DNA from: Candidatus Phyllobacterium onerii
GTDB lineage: Bacteria; Pseudomonadota; Alphaproteobacteria; Rhizobiales; Rhizobiaceae
Direction of reading: 5' to 3'
NCBI RefSeq assembly: GCF_028331445.1
Contig: NZ_JAQMHX010000012.1
Coordinates: 1-64,000, forward strand
DNA length: 64,000 nt
Shown here: piece after piece, positions 44,538-52,973 of the stretch
Layout of the letters: the number at the start of each line of letters is the position of its first letter
How positions within the stretch are numbered: the stretch's first letter is position 1
Position numbers and translations under genes: made by a program
The notes under the pieces: generated by a model
Database searches by the model: none
Seen by the model: only the letters and a program-made list of their open reading frames with translations
What the model was told of the DNA's origin: nothing

Positions 44538-45301
44538 CAAACTTTCTCCGTACGACCAAGATTAGGGAACGCCTGCATCACGGCGCCAATGAAGAAAAGA
44601 TAGATGCCCGTCACCGAAATGCCAATCCGCACCCAGAGCGGCGAATCCAGTTCCTGAAACAGTGAATATGCACCAAAGGCGCACCACAGGAAGAATATCG
44701 CAAGATTGAGCGGCCGCAAGCGCTGTACCCTCACAGGATGGAGGAAATAGATCGGCAGGAAGGAGACGATCGCGGCAACGAGAACGATGGCGAAGGCCAC
44801 CCATTCTCCGGGGCGCACGATGAACAACGTGAAGACGATCATGTTCCAGACGACCGGGAAACCCTTGAAGAAGTTCTCCTTGGTCTTCATGCCAGTATCC
44901 GCATAGTAGATGGCACTGGAAACCACGATGATCGCCGCTGCCAGGAAGGACAACCCCTCGCCCATGAAGCCGCGCTGGTAAAGCGCAAAGGCCGGAATGA
45001 GCACGTAGGTCATATAGTCGATGATGTTGTCTAGAAGTTCGCCGGACCAGTTCGGCAGGACATATTTGACGTCCAGCTTGCGAGCAATCGGCCCGTCGAT
45101 ACCGTCGACGAAAAGCGCCAGTCCAAGCCACCAGAACATCGCTGTCCAGCTTTCTTCGCTGGCCGCAACCACAGAAAGAAACGCCAGAAAGGAGCCCGAC
45201 GCAGTGAGAAGATGGACGGAAAATGCCTTCGCTTGCGGTGCCGTTACCTTTTTGGGCGTTATGGCCTTGGGCAATATCGGTTTTTTCACGGTCCGTGCCA
45301 A
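44537..45301 (-). CDS. pcs: Phosphatidylcholine synthase
   Basis: This is a 254-residue integral membrane enzyme of the CDP-alcohol phosphatidyltransferase type. DGIDGPIARKLDVKYVLP and ELLDNIIDYMTYV provide the DGxxxAR...G...D...D active-site pattern as modified in Pcs. It condenses choline directly with CDP-diacylglycerol to make phosphatidylcholine, a pathway common in rhizobia and Brucella and important for host interaction. Length and motifs fit well. The N-terminal 25 residues are basic and probably cytoplasmic. Confidence 0.93.
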   Translation of the reverse strand: MARTVKKPILPKAITPKKVTAPQAKAFSVHLLTASGSFLAFLSVVAASEESWTAMFWWLGLALFVDGIDGPIARKLDVKYVLPNWSGELLDNIIDYMTYVLIPAFALYQRGFMGEGLSFLAAAIIVVSSAIYYADTGMKTKENFFKGFPVVWNMIVFTLFIVRPGEWVAFAIVLVAAIVSFLPIYFLHPVRVQRLRPLNLAIFFLWCAFGAYSLFQELDSPLWVRIGISVTGIYLFFIGAVMQAFPNLGRTEKV

Positions 45302-45441
45302 TCTGCTGCATGATAATAGTGCGCTCGCTGTTGTATCTTATCGATAGCGAACGATTTGTGAGCAGCTTTTCTTGAAAAATGCCCAAAGTGCAAGCAATTA
45401 GGCTAATATAAACTGTTGAAAGCGTGAAGCGGAGACAAACA

Positions 45442-46641
45442 ATGACCTCTACCAAAACCGATCTGATTATTGTTGCGGGCGCAGGTCATGTGGGGCTGAT
45501 CGCGGCTATTGCGCTTGCGCAAAGTTTCGACAATGTCGTCAGTCTTGGCGTTCTGCCGGAAGGATCCGACAAGCGCACGACTGCTCTGATGGTGCCTGCA
45601 ATAAAGTTTCTGGAGAGGATTGGTCTCTGGGCGAACATCGAGCCACATGCCGCGCCCATTGCCACAATGCGCATCCTCGATGGCACCAACCGGCTCATCA
45701 GAAGCCCGGCCGTAACCTTCGAGGCGAGCGAAATCGACGAGCCAGCATTCGGCTACAATATTCCCAATATCACTTTGACGTCAGTCCTCAGCGATGCGCT
45801 GAAGAATTCGAAAGTGAAACACGTTGCAGCCTCGGCCACTCACTATCACCCGACTGAAAATGCGATTGCTGTCGAAGGCAGCGACGGTTCCGCGTACGCC
45901 GCCAATATCGTCGTCGCTGCCGATGGCCGTTCCTCGCTGGCGCGCGAAGCCTCCGGCATATCCGCGCGAACCTGGAGCTACAATCAGACCGCCATCGTCC
46001 TGAGCTTTAGCCATACGCGCGATCACCATGATATTTCAACGGAATTTCATACAGAACATGGTCCATTCACCCAGGTGCCCTTACCGGGTAATCGTTCAAG
46101 CCTTGTCTGGGTGACGACCCCGGCCCATGCAGCTGAACTGCTCGAACTTTCGCGTGACCAACTGGCAGCGCGGGTTGAAGAGCGCATGCAATCCATGCTC
46201 GGCGCCGTAACCATCGATGTCGATCCTCAGAGCTGGCCGCTGTCCGGGCTGGTACCCAATTTGTTCGCCCGCAACCGCGTGTTCCTGGCCGGCGAGTCAG
46301 CTCATGTTTTCCCGCCGATTGGCGCACAGGGCCTCAATCTCGGTGTTCGTGATGTCGAGACCTTGCTGGAAACTCTGCCGGTCGATGGTGTGAACCTCGG
46401 CACAGCCAGCGTTATGACAACCTATAATCGCAAGCGAAGCCCGGACATTCTTGCCCGAACGGGTGCTGTGGACGCGCTGAACCGTTCGCTTCTCTCGGAT
46501 TTCCTGCCGGTTCAGATGGTCCGCAGCGGCGGCCTTGAGCTCTTGCGGGCCTTTTCGCCGCTGCGTGGCTTTGTCATGCGCGAAGGCCTGCGCCCAGGCA
46601 GCGGCTGGCGGTTTTCGCACAAGGAGGCCGGCAGACGTTAA
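45442..46641 (+). CDS. UbiH-like FAD-dependent monooxygenase
   Basis: This is a 399-residue flavoprotein hydroxylase. The dinucleotide loop is GAGHVGLIAAIALAQ (GxGxxG kept, although the usual Pro-Ala are changed), followed by VVAADGRSSLAREA and the C-terminal FAD motif FLAGESAHVFPPIGAQGLNL. These are the features of the UbiH/VisC/COQ6 group, which hydroxylates ubiquinone precursors. The ATG at 45442 has GGAG upstream. It converges on mntH with one base between stops. Which ring position it hydroxylates cannot be told. Confidence 0.85.
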   Translation: MTSTKTDLIIVAGAGHVGLIAAIALAQSFDNVVSLGVLPEGSDKRTTALMVPAIKFLERIGLWANIEPHAAPIATMRILDGTNRLIRSPAVTFEASEIDEPAFGYNIPNITLTSVLSDALKNSKVKHVAASATHYHPTENAIAVEGSDGSAYAANIVVAADGRSSLAREASGISARTWSYNQTAIVLSFSHTRDHHDISTEFHTEHGPFTQVPLPGNRSSLVWVTTPAHAAELLELSRDQLAARVEERMQSMLGAVTIDVDPQSWPLSGLVPNLFARNRVFLAGESAHVFPPIGAQGLNLGVRDVETLLETLPVDGVNLGTASVMTTYNRKRSPDILARTGAVDALNRSLLSDFLPVQMVRSGGLELLRAFSPLRGFVMREGLRPGSGWRFSHKEAGRR

Positions 46642-46642
46642 A

Positions 46643-47989
46643 TCACGCCAGCACGAAGTCGCTCAGCAATTTGACGTTCAGCAGGGCAATGACAACGGCT
46701 ATAAACATCGCGAATGCCGAGAGCCAGCGCGGTGAAACGAGTGCGCCCATCTTTGCCTTGCTTGCCGTGAACATGACCAGCGGGAATACGGCGAACGATA
46801 GCTGAAGGCTCAAGACAACCTGCGTCAGGACCAGCAGCTTCGCCGTGCCGCTTTCGCCATACCAGACCGTGACGATCGACGCCGGAATGATGGCGATGCC
46901 GCGTGTGATCAGCCGCCGCAGCCACGGCGCGAGCTTGATATGGAGGAACCCCTCCATGACGATCTGCCCGGCCAACGTTGCCGTTACGGTCGAATTTATC
47001 CCGCAGCAGAGCAAAGCAATGCCGAACAGCGTCGGTGCAATCGCCAGACCCAGGAGTGGCGCGAGCAGCGAATGCGCCTCGCCGAGCTCCGCGACGTTTG
47101 TCTGACCCGTCTTGTGGAATGTTGCCGCAGCAAGAATGAGGATGGACGCGTTGATCAGGAGCGCGAACATCAGAGCCAAAGTGGAATCGATCGTTGCGTA
47201 TTTCAGTGCAGAACGTTTTTCCGGCAGCGTACTTCCGTAATCGCGGGTCTGCACAATACCGGAATGCAGATACAGATTATGCGGCATCACGGTCGCCCCG
47301 AGAATACCCAGCGCAAGATACAGCATCTCCGGATTGGTCACGATTTCTGTGGTTGGTGCGAAACCCTTGATGACGGCGCCCCATTCCGGATCCGCCATGA
47401 AAATCTGGATCGCGAAACAAACAGCTATGACACCGAGTAGTGTGATAATGAGCGCCTCGACCCAGCGGAAGCCAAGCTTCTGAAGATAAAGAATGAGGAA
47501 TACATCGAGCGCTGTGATGAGTACGCCAATTTCAAGCGGAATACCGAAAATCAGATTGAGACCGATGGCCGTGCCGATAACTTCGGCGATATCGGTAGCG
47601 ATGATGGCAATTTCCGCCAGAAACCACAGCGTATAAGCAACTGGCTTTGGAAAGGCATCGCGGCATGCCTGCGCCAGATCCCTGCCCGAGCCTATGGCGA
47701 GTCGCGCGCAAAGAGCCTGCAGGACAATCGCCATGATATTGGAAACGAGGGCAACGACGAGAAGCGTGTAACCGAATTTCGATCCCCCGGCGAGCGATGT
47801 CGCCCAGTTTCCAGGGTCCATGTAGCCCACGGCGACCAGATAGCCCGGACCGACGAAAGCCGCTGCACGGCGCCAACCCGGCCCGCTCGTCCGTACGGCA
47901 ATCGAACGATGAACATCCGACAGTGACGCCTCGCCCCTTGCGTGTCGCCAGCCCTTAGGCGTGTCGACCGCCTGCCCTAGTTGATCCAT
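46643..47989 (-). CDS. mntH: Mn2+ transporter, Nramp family
   Basis: This is a 448-residue proton-coupled metal transporter with 11 or so membrane helices. The metal-binding [19 protein letters not shown] in helix 1 and [16 protein letters not shown] in helix 6 are the hallmark DPGN and MPH motifs. MntH imports manganese (and some iron). The N-terminal 38 residues before the first helix are hydrophilic. A Mur/Fur-type palindrome lies 20 bases before the start (48009-48025), which fits the manganese-dependent control known for rhizobial and Brucella mntH. Confidence 0.93.
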   Translation of the reverse strand: MDQLGQAVDTPKGWRHARGEASLSDVHRSIAVRTSGPGWRRAAAFVGPGYLVAVGYMDPGNWATSLAGGSKFGYTLLVVALVSNIMAIVLQALCARLAIGSGRDLAQACRDAFPKPVAYTLWFLAEIAIIATDIAEVIGTAIGLNLIFGIPLEIGVLITALDVFLILYLQKLGFRWVEALIITLLGVIAVCFAIQIFMADPEWGAVIKGFAPTTEIVTNPEMLYLALGILGATVMPHNLYLHSGIVQTRDYGSTLPEKRSALKYATIDSTLALMFALLINASILILAAATFHKTGQTNVAELGEAHSLLAPLLGLAIAPTLFGIALLCCGINSTVTATLAGQIVMEGFLHIKLAPWLRRLITRGIAIIPASIVTVWYGESGTAKLLVLTQVVLSLQLSFAVFPLVMFTASKAKMGALVSPRWLSAFAMFIAVVIALLNVKLLSDFVLA

Positions 47990-48008
47990 GGAATACCCCT
48001 AATCGCAA

Positions 48009-48025
48009 TTGCAAATCATTCGCAA
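48009..48025. promoter_or_regulatory. Mur/Fur-type box in the mntH promoter
   Basis: TTGCAAATCATTCGCAA is a near-perfect palindrome (TTGCRAAT-N-ATTYGCAA). It lies about 20 bases upstream of the mntH start. Rhizobial Mur, a Fur homologue that responds to Mn2+, binds such sites in front of manganese uptake genes. Confidence 0.7.
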
Positions 48026-48128
48026 CTATATATACACAAAATCGACAGCCGCAAGGGCTCGGCTGCGTCGAAAGACGCCAAGTGAGCGATTATCTTGATG
48101 ACAAAGACGTTGACGGCGTCTTTTGATG

Positions 48129-49073
48129 TCAGGGAATGAGACCATGCGCCATGAAATAGAGCCACAAGGTCAGGGTCGCGATTGAAAACAAGGTGGTCGC
48201 CAGAATGCTGCTGGAGGCCCGCTCAACCCACACGCCATATTGTTGGGCTATAACAAAGACATTGGTTGCGGTGGGCAATGCCGCCATGAGCATGGCCGTG
48301 TAAATCCACACTGGCGGAAAATTCCCGACAAGGTTCAGCACCCCATAAATCAGTAACGGCTGAACCAGCAGCTTGATCGGAACGATGAGATAAAGCTCCT
48401 TCGGGACACGCCTCAGTGGACGTAATGCAAGCGTTGCGCCCATGGCGAAGAGCGCGCAAGGCGCTGCCGCCTTGGCAAGGAGATCGATCATGCGATCGAT
48501 TGCGACAGGCGGCTCGATACCGAGTATGGCCGCACCAACACCCATGATCGTAGCGATAATGAAGGGATGGCCGAATATCTTGCGAAGGATACCGATAGCG
48601 ACGTTGCGCGAAGAACGCTTGTCCTTGCCTGAAAGCGCCATCAACAGCGGCGCCATGACGAAATGCAGCGTGTTGTCAAAGCAGAATATCAGCGCTACGG
48701 GCACGGCCGCCGACGCACCGAAGGCGAGAATCGCCAAGGCCGGGCCCATGTAACCTATATTGCCATAGGCTGCAGCAAGCCCTTGAATTGTGCTTTCATC
48801 AATCTTCCGCGTCCGCGCGAAGGCGATCAGAAACATCGTCAGGAAAATGGCAAATGTTGACAAAGTGCATCCGACGATAAAGTTCCACTGGGTCAGTTCC
48901 GCCACGGGCGTTTTCGAAAGTATCTGGAAAAATAGAGCCGGCAACGCCACATAAACGATGAACGTATTCATCCATCCCAGCGCTTCCAAAGGCTGGTGGT
49001 TGATTTTCGCCACGAAAAAGCCAAGGAAAATCAGTCCAAAGAATGGAAGTACCAGATTGAAGACACTGAGCAT
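48129..49073 (-). CDS. AEC family transporter
   Basis: This is a 314-residue auxin efflux carrier-type membrane protein with ten predicted helices in two halves. AAYGNIGYMGPALAILAFG and LPTATNVFVIAQQYGV are the conserved crossover segments. Bacterial AEC members move malonate, malate or other anions; the cargo here is unknown. The ATG at 49073 puts the first helix (VFNLVLPFFGLIFLGFFVA) at the N-terminus; a longer in-frame start at 49121 adds a basic tail. Confidence 0.87.
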   Translation of the reverse strand: MLSVFNLVLPFFGLIFLGFFVAKINHQPLEALGWMNTFIVYVALPALFFQILSKTPVAELTQWNFIVGCTLSTFAIFLTMFLIAFARTRKIDESTIQGLAAAYGNIGYMGPALAILAFGASAAVPVALIFCFDNTLHFVMAPLLMALSGKDKRSSRNVAIGILRKIFGHPFIIATIMGVGAAILGIEPPVAIDRMIDLLAKAAAPCALFAMGATLALRPLRRVPKELYLIVPIKLLVQPLLIYGVLNLVGNFPPVWIYTAMLMAALPTATNVFVIAQQYGVWVERASSSILATTLFSIATLTLWLYFMAHGLIP

Positions 49074-49171
49074 GACGGACTTTTTGAATTTATGGCGGGA
49101 TAGAGTGTTCGCAGGAACCATTTAGGCTCGCGAGCTTTGATAGAAACAGATACCTACTACGAATGACGATA

Positions 49172-49504
49172 ATGACACAGATACGCCATGCAAAATTCCA
49201 GATCGGCCAGGTGGTCAGCCACAGGATCTTCTCGTTCCGGGGCGTGATCTTCGACGTGGATCCGGAATTCAACAACACGGAAGAATGGTATAGATCCATT
49301 CCCGAGGATATTAGGCCACGGCGCGACCAGCCCTTCTATCACCTTTTTGCAGAAAACTCCGAGAGCGAATATGTCGCTTATGTATCGGAACAGAACCTTG
49401 TTGCCGATACGACCGGTGTGCCCTTGAGGCATCCGCAAATCAGGAACATGTTTGAAACCCCGGAAAACGGCGTCTATCGCGTGAAAAAGCCACATATGAA
49501 CTAG
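49172..49504 (+). CDS. hspQ: Heat shock protein HspQ
   Basis: This is a 110-residue protein of the YccV/HspQ family. HAKFQIGQVVSHRIFSFRGV, VDPEFNNTEEWYRSIP, QPFYHLFAENSESEYVAYVS and LRHPQIRNMF follow the family closely. HspQ binds hemimethylated DNA in vitro and acts as a specificity factor for Lon. The ATG at 49172 gives the family's MTQIRHAKF start; ATG 49163 would add three residues. No strong ribosome site is visible. Confidence 0.9.
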   Translation: MTQIRHAKFQIGQVVSHRIFSFRGVIFDVDPEFNNTEEWYRSIPEDIRPRRDQPFYHLFAENSESEYVAYVSEQNLVADTTGVPLRHPQIRNMFETPENGVYRVKKPHMN

Positions 49505-49524
49505 CGCATCGACTTAGGCTCAAT

Positions 49525-49553
49525 AAAAAAGGACGCTCGAAGCGTCCTTTTTT
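49525..49553. terminator. Bidirectional terminator between hspQ and ialB
   Basis: AAAAAAGGACGCT (49525-49537) pairs with AGCGTCCTTTTTT (49541-49553) around CGA. The stem is perfect, with T-runs in both directions, and serves the two converging genes. Confidence 0.93.
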
Positions 49554-49572
49554 AGCTCTCAGTGCCAATTGA

Positions 49573-50196
49573 TTAATTGCCGGTTTTGGCTTTTTCCTGC
49601 TCGGCCTTCATCTTCTCCTCGAACTCCTTCTGACGCTTCTGGACTTCGTCCTGAAGCGTCTTCTGGCGCTGTTCAAGCTCGTTCTGCTGCAGGCCGGGAC
49701 CCTCATAAGCCTGGGTGAAACCTGTGAGCGCAACGTTGATCGGATTGGGCTTGTTCTGGAAGTTGACCGAAGTCATGGTCAGCTGATTGCCTTTCTTGAA
49801 GGCAGCAAGCAGATCATCGGACAAGGCAACTTCGGAGATGCAACGATCCGGGAAGCAGATGGCGTAATCAACCTTCTGCGTCTTGCCGCCGTTGATCTGG
49901 AGGCCAACACCCGGGGCGATCAGACGGCCGGTCGGGACGGAAACCTGGAAGATCTTGCGATTGATCTTACCCTTGATCTCGATGAGATTGACGGCAGTCA
50001 GGAGCTGGCCGCTATCGGCCGTCACGATATTCTGCGTATTGCAGATATCATTGTCTTCCTGTTTCGAGCAAACCTTGAACCAACCCTGAGGCGCTCTTTG
50101 CTGCTGCTGGGCTGAGGCTGGTACTGCCGCGGCGGCAAGTAATGCAACGGCACCGGCGAAGGATGCGGTTGCAGCGAAAGTCTTTCGGGTGGACAT
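49573..50196 (-). CDS. IalB-family invasion-associated protein
   Basis: This is a 207-residue secreted protein of the invasion-associated locus B family. The signal peptide ends near PASA-QQQQ. GWFKVCSKQEDNDICNTQN and YAICFPDRCISEVAL give the four cysteines of the family, and the middle has VPTGRLIAPGVGLQINGG. The C-terminal 45 residues (QRQKTLQDEVQKRQKEFEEK) form a charged coiled-coil tail beyond the typical domain. IalB of Bartonella is linked to erythrocyte invasion; in soil rhizobia the role is unknown. The ATG at 50196 follows AAAGGA. Confidence 0.9.
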   Translation of the reverse strand: MSTRKTFAATASFAGAVALLAAAAVPASAQQQQRAPQGWFKVCSKQEDNDICNTQNIVTADSGQLLTAVNLIEIKGKINRKIFQVSVPTGRLIAPGVGLQINGGKTQKVDYAICFPDRCISEVALSDDLLAAFKKGNQLTMTSVNFQNKPNPINVALTGFTQAYEGPGLQQNELEQRQKTLQDEVQKRQKEFEEKMKAEQEKAKTGN

Positions 50197-50481
50197 GGTC
50201 AACTGGTTCCTTTCAGCGCACTTATCCGAAGTGTGGCTTGATCACTTGTATTTGCTTGTCTGGCTTTGGTCACTAAATGCGGCAACAGAGTGACCCTAGA
50301 GCGAGATGCAATTATCGAACGCCGTGTTACACTGCATGCCGATGCAAATCCAGACTACTTTTGGCTGGTCTATGAATTCAGATGGCACATAACACGTCTT
50401 CCGCCGCAGAATCGTCTTCAAATGATAGTCTTTGACACGAATCAGGGTAAATCGCGCCTTTAAATGCGCAAGGTTGAGACG

Positions 50482-52299
50482 ATGTTGAAGAGAAGTTTGC
50501 AGATTCTGGCGCTCATGATCGCCGCATGTTCAGCAACGGACGCTTCTTTTGCAGAACCAACCTATGGAATCGCCATGCACGGCGAACCCGCCCTGCCCGC
50601 GGACTACAAGAATTTCCCCTATGTCAATCCGGCCGCACCAAAAGAAGGCTCCATTACCTATGGTGTGGTCGGCACATTCGACAGCCTCAATCCGTTCCTG
50701 ATCAAGAGCATGCGGACGACCGCGCGCGGCATGTTCGGCGATTCCGAGTTTGGCAATCTGGTCTACGAATCGCTGATGCAGCGAAGCGCGGACGAGCCAT
50801 TCACCATGTATGGTTTGCTCGCTGAAAAGGTTGAAACCAATGACGAGCGAACCTGGGTCGAATTCACGCTCAATCCAAAGGCGAAGTGGTCCGACGGGCA
50901 GCCGGTAACGCCCGATGATGTGATTTTCACGTTCGATGTTCTGACCAAAAAGGGGCGACCGCCCTTTAGCAGCCGCATGAAACTGATCTCAAAAATCGAA
51001 AAAATTGGCGAACACGGCGTAAGGTTCACGTTCAACGAGCAGGCGAACAGAGAGTTTCCGCTTGTCTTGGCGCTCATGCCGGTCCTACCGAAACATGCGA
51101 TCGACATCGACAAATTCGACGCTTCGCCCCTGGCCATTCCGGTCGGCAGCGGCCCCTACATCGTTTCGAAGGTCCAGCCGGGCCAACGTATCGTTTTCAA
51201 GCGAAACCCCGACTACTGGGGCGCTGACCTGCCGAGCAGGGTCGGGTTCAACAATTTCGATACGGTAACGGTCGAGTATTTCCGTAACGATCAGGCGCAG
51301 TTCGAAGCATTCAAGAAAGGCGTGTTCGACGTCTTCATGGAAGGCGATCCGAACAAATGGGCGACGTCCTATGATTTCCCTGCGGTCAAGGATGGCCGGG
51401 TCATCAGGGAGACGTTCCGGTCAAGATCGCCTGCCAACATGTTCGGCTTTGTCTTCAATACGCGGCGCCCCTTCTTTCAGGACAAGGCCGTGCGGGAAGC
51501 GCTGGCACTGATGTTCGATTTCGAGTGGACGAACCGCAACCTCTATGCCGGCCGCTATCAGAGACTGGGCAGCTACTGGCAAGGCTCGGAGTTGTCTGCA
51601 CTCGGCAAACCTGCAGACGCGACGGAACGCACGCTGCTGGCGCCATATCCGGATGCGGTGTTGCCGGAAGTGATGGACGGCACCTATGAGCCTGCGAAAA
51701 CGGATGGAACAGGGCGCGATCGCAAGGAAATGAAGCGCGCTTATGACATTTTGGTCAGCCGGGGCTACAGGATCGAGAACGAGCAGATGCTCGACCCGCA
51801 TGGAACGCCGCTCACATTCGAAATTCTGACGCGCTCCGTTGGCGAAGAGCGTCTTGGCCTCGCCTATAAACGCACGCTTGAGCGCCTTGGCATCGGGGCC
51901 ACCATCCGCACAGTCGACGACGCACAGTATCAAAAGCGGCTGCAGACGTTCGATTACGACGTTGTCCTAGGTGCTTATTCAAACTCGCTCTCGCCGGGAT
52001 ATGAGCAATTCAGCCGCTGGGGCGCCCAGTCGAAAGAAGTTGAAGGCAGCTTCAATTATGCAGGGGTAGCCGATCCCGTCATCGACGCGCTATTGGACAA
52101 GATGCTGGCCGCACGCGGCGACGAGGAATTTACCAGCATTGTGCGTGCCCTCGACAGAGTCCTGATCTCCGGCCATTATATGGTCCCGATCTACTACCAG
52201 CCCGAACAATGGGTTGCCCGCTGGGCGCATCTGCAACATCCGGACAAAACGTCCATGGTCGGTAACCAGCTGTCCACGTGGTGGTCCGATAAACGATAG
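50482..52299 (+). CDS. ABC peptide-binding protein, YejA-like
   Basis: This is a 605-residue family-5 binding protein with a signal peptide (QILALMIAACSATDASFA). GIAMHGEPALPADYKNFPY is the characteristic N-terminus of YejA-like proteins, and WSDGQPVTPDDVIFTFDVL is the family-5 signature. YejABEF imports oligopeptides (microcin C in E. coli). No permease or ATPase genes follow here, so partners must be elsewhere. The start could also be ATG 50464; the signal peptide fits 50482 better. Confidence 0.85.
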   Translation: MLKRSLQILALMIAACSATDASFAEPTYGIAMHGEPALPADYKNFPYVNPAAPKEGSITYGVVGTFDSLNPFLIKSMRTTARGMFGDSEFGNLVYESLMQRSADEPFTMYGLLAEKVETNDERTWVEFTLNPKAKWSDGQPVTPDDVIFTFDVLTKKGRPPFSSRMKLISKIEKIGEHGVRFTFNEQANREFPLVLALMPVLPKHAIDIDKFDASPLAIPVGSGPYIVSKVQPGQRIVFKRNPDYWGADLPSRVGFNNFDTVTVEYFRNDQAQFEAFKKGVFDVFMEGDPNKWATSYDFPAVKDGRVIRETFRSRSPANMFGFVFNTRRPFFQDKAVREALALMFDFEWTNRNLYAGRYQRLGSYWQGSELSALGKPADATERTLLAPYPDAVLPEVMDGTYEPAKTDGTGRDRKEMKRAYDILVSRGYRIENEQMLDPHGTPLTFEILTRSVGEERLGLAYKRTLERLGIGATIRTVDDAQYQKRLQTFDYDVVLGAYSNSLSPGYEQFSRWGAQSKEVEGSFNYAGVADPVIDALLDKMLAARGDEEFTSIVRALDRVLISGHYMVPIYYQPEQWVARWAHLQHPDKTSMVGNQLSTWWSDKR

Positions 52300-52307
52300 G
52301 AATAGCC

Positions 52308-52973
52308 ATGACCGATAAAAAGTTCACGATCGACGTGGTGTCGGATGTCGTTTGCCCCTGGTGTTTTCTCGGACGCAAGCGTTTGGAAAGCGCGCTCGCG
52401 CTCAATCCAGACCTGGACGTCATTGTGAATTGGCGACCATTTCAACTCGATCCGACGATTCCACCGCAGGGAAAAGATCGCAATCGCTACATGCAGGAAA
52501 AGTTCGGCAGTTCTGACAAGATATTCGAGATTCATCAGCAATTGACCGAGCTCGGCAAGGAAGCCGGCATTGAGTTCGACTTCGAAGCCATCGAAGTAAG
52601 CCCTAATACGCTGGACGCGCACCGCCTAATTCGTTGGGCATCTCAGGCTACGCCCAACGTTCAGGATGAGATGGTTGGTATCCTTTTCTCCTACTATTTC
52701 GAACAGGGAAAAAACATCGGCGATCACCAGATATTGCTGGAGGCCGCGCAAGAGGCCGGCATGGATGTCGCCATCGTTGCAAGCCTGTTGCCAACCGACG
52801 CCGATACTCTCGGTGTGAGGCAGGAAATCGACACCGCCAACCAGATCGGCGTGCGCGGCGTTCCCTGCTTCATCCTCGACCAGAAATACGCCGTCATGGG
52901 TGCGCAATCTGCAGAGGCTCTGGCAGATGCCATCCGCCAGGCCGCCGATGGCTTTGAGCCACGTCCTGTCTGA
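52308..52973 (+). CDS. DsbA/FrnE family oxidoreductase
   Basis: This is a 221-residue thioredoxin-fold protein with the redox motif CPWC (C16, C19) in VVSDVVCPWCFLGRKRLESA. The rest (FQLDPTIPPQGKDRNRYM; GVRGVPCFILDQKYAVMGAQ) fits FrnE-type cytoplasmic DsbA relatives, which have no signal peptide. It could act on intracellular disulfides or as a polyketide-type isomerase. It ends immediately before the mfd stop on the other strand. Confidence 0.88.
   Translation: MTDKKFTIDVVSDVVCPWCFLGRKRLESALALNPDLDVIVNWRPFQLDPTIPPQGKDRNRYMQEKFGSSDKIFEIHQQLTELGKEAGIEFDFEAIEVSPNTLDAHRLIRWASQATPNVQDEMVGILFSYYFEQGKNIGDHQILLEAAQEAGMDVAIVASLLPTDADTLGVRQEIDTANQIGVRGVPCFILDQKYAVMGAQSAEALADAIRQAADGFEPRPV

Noticed and set aside
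49113-49138. GGAAC with a CTTT at 16 bases before hspQ, as EcfG promoter
   Set aside because: The -10 element lacks the conserved G; I required at most one change in a context with other support.
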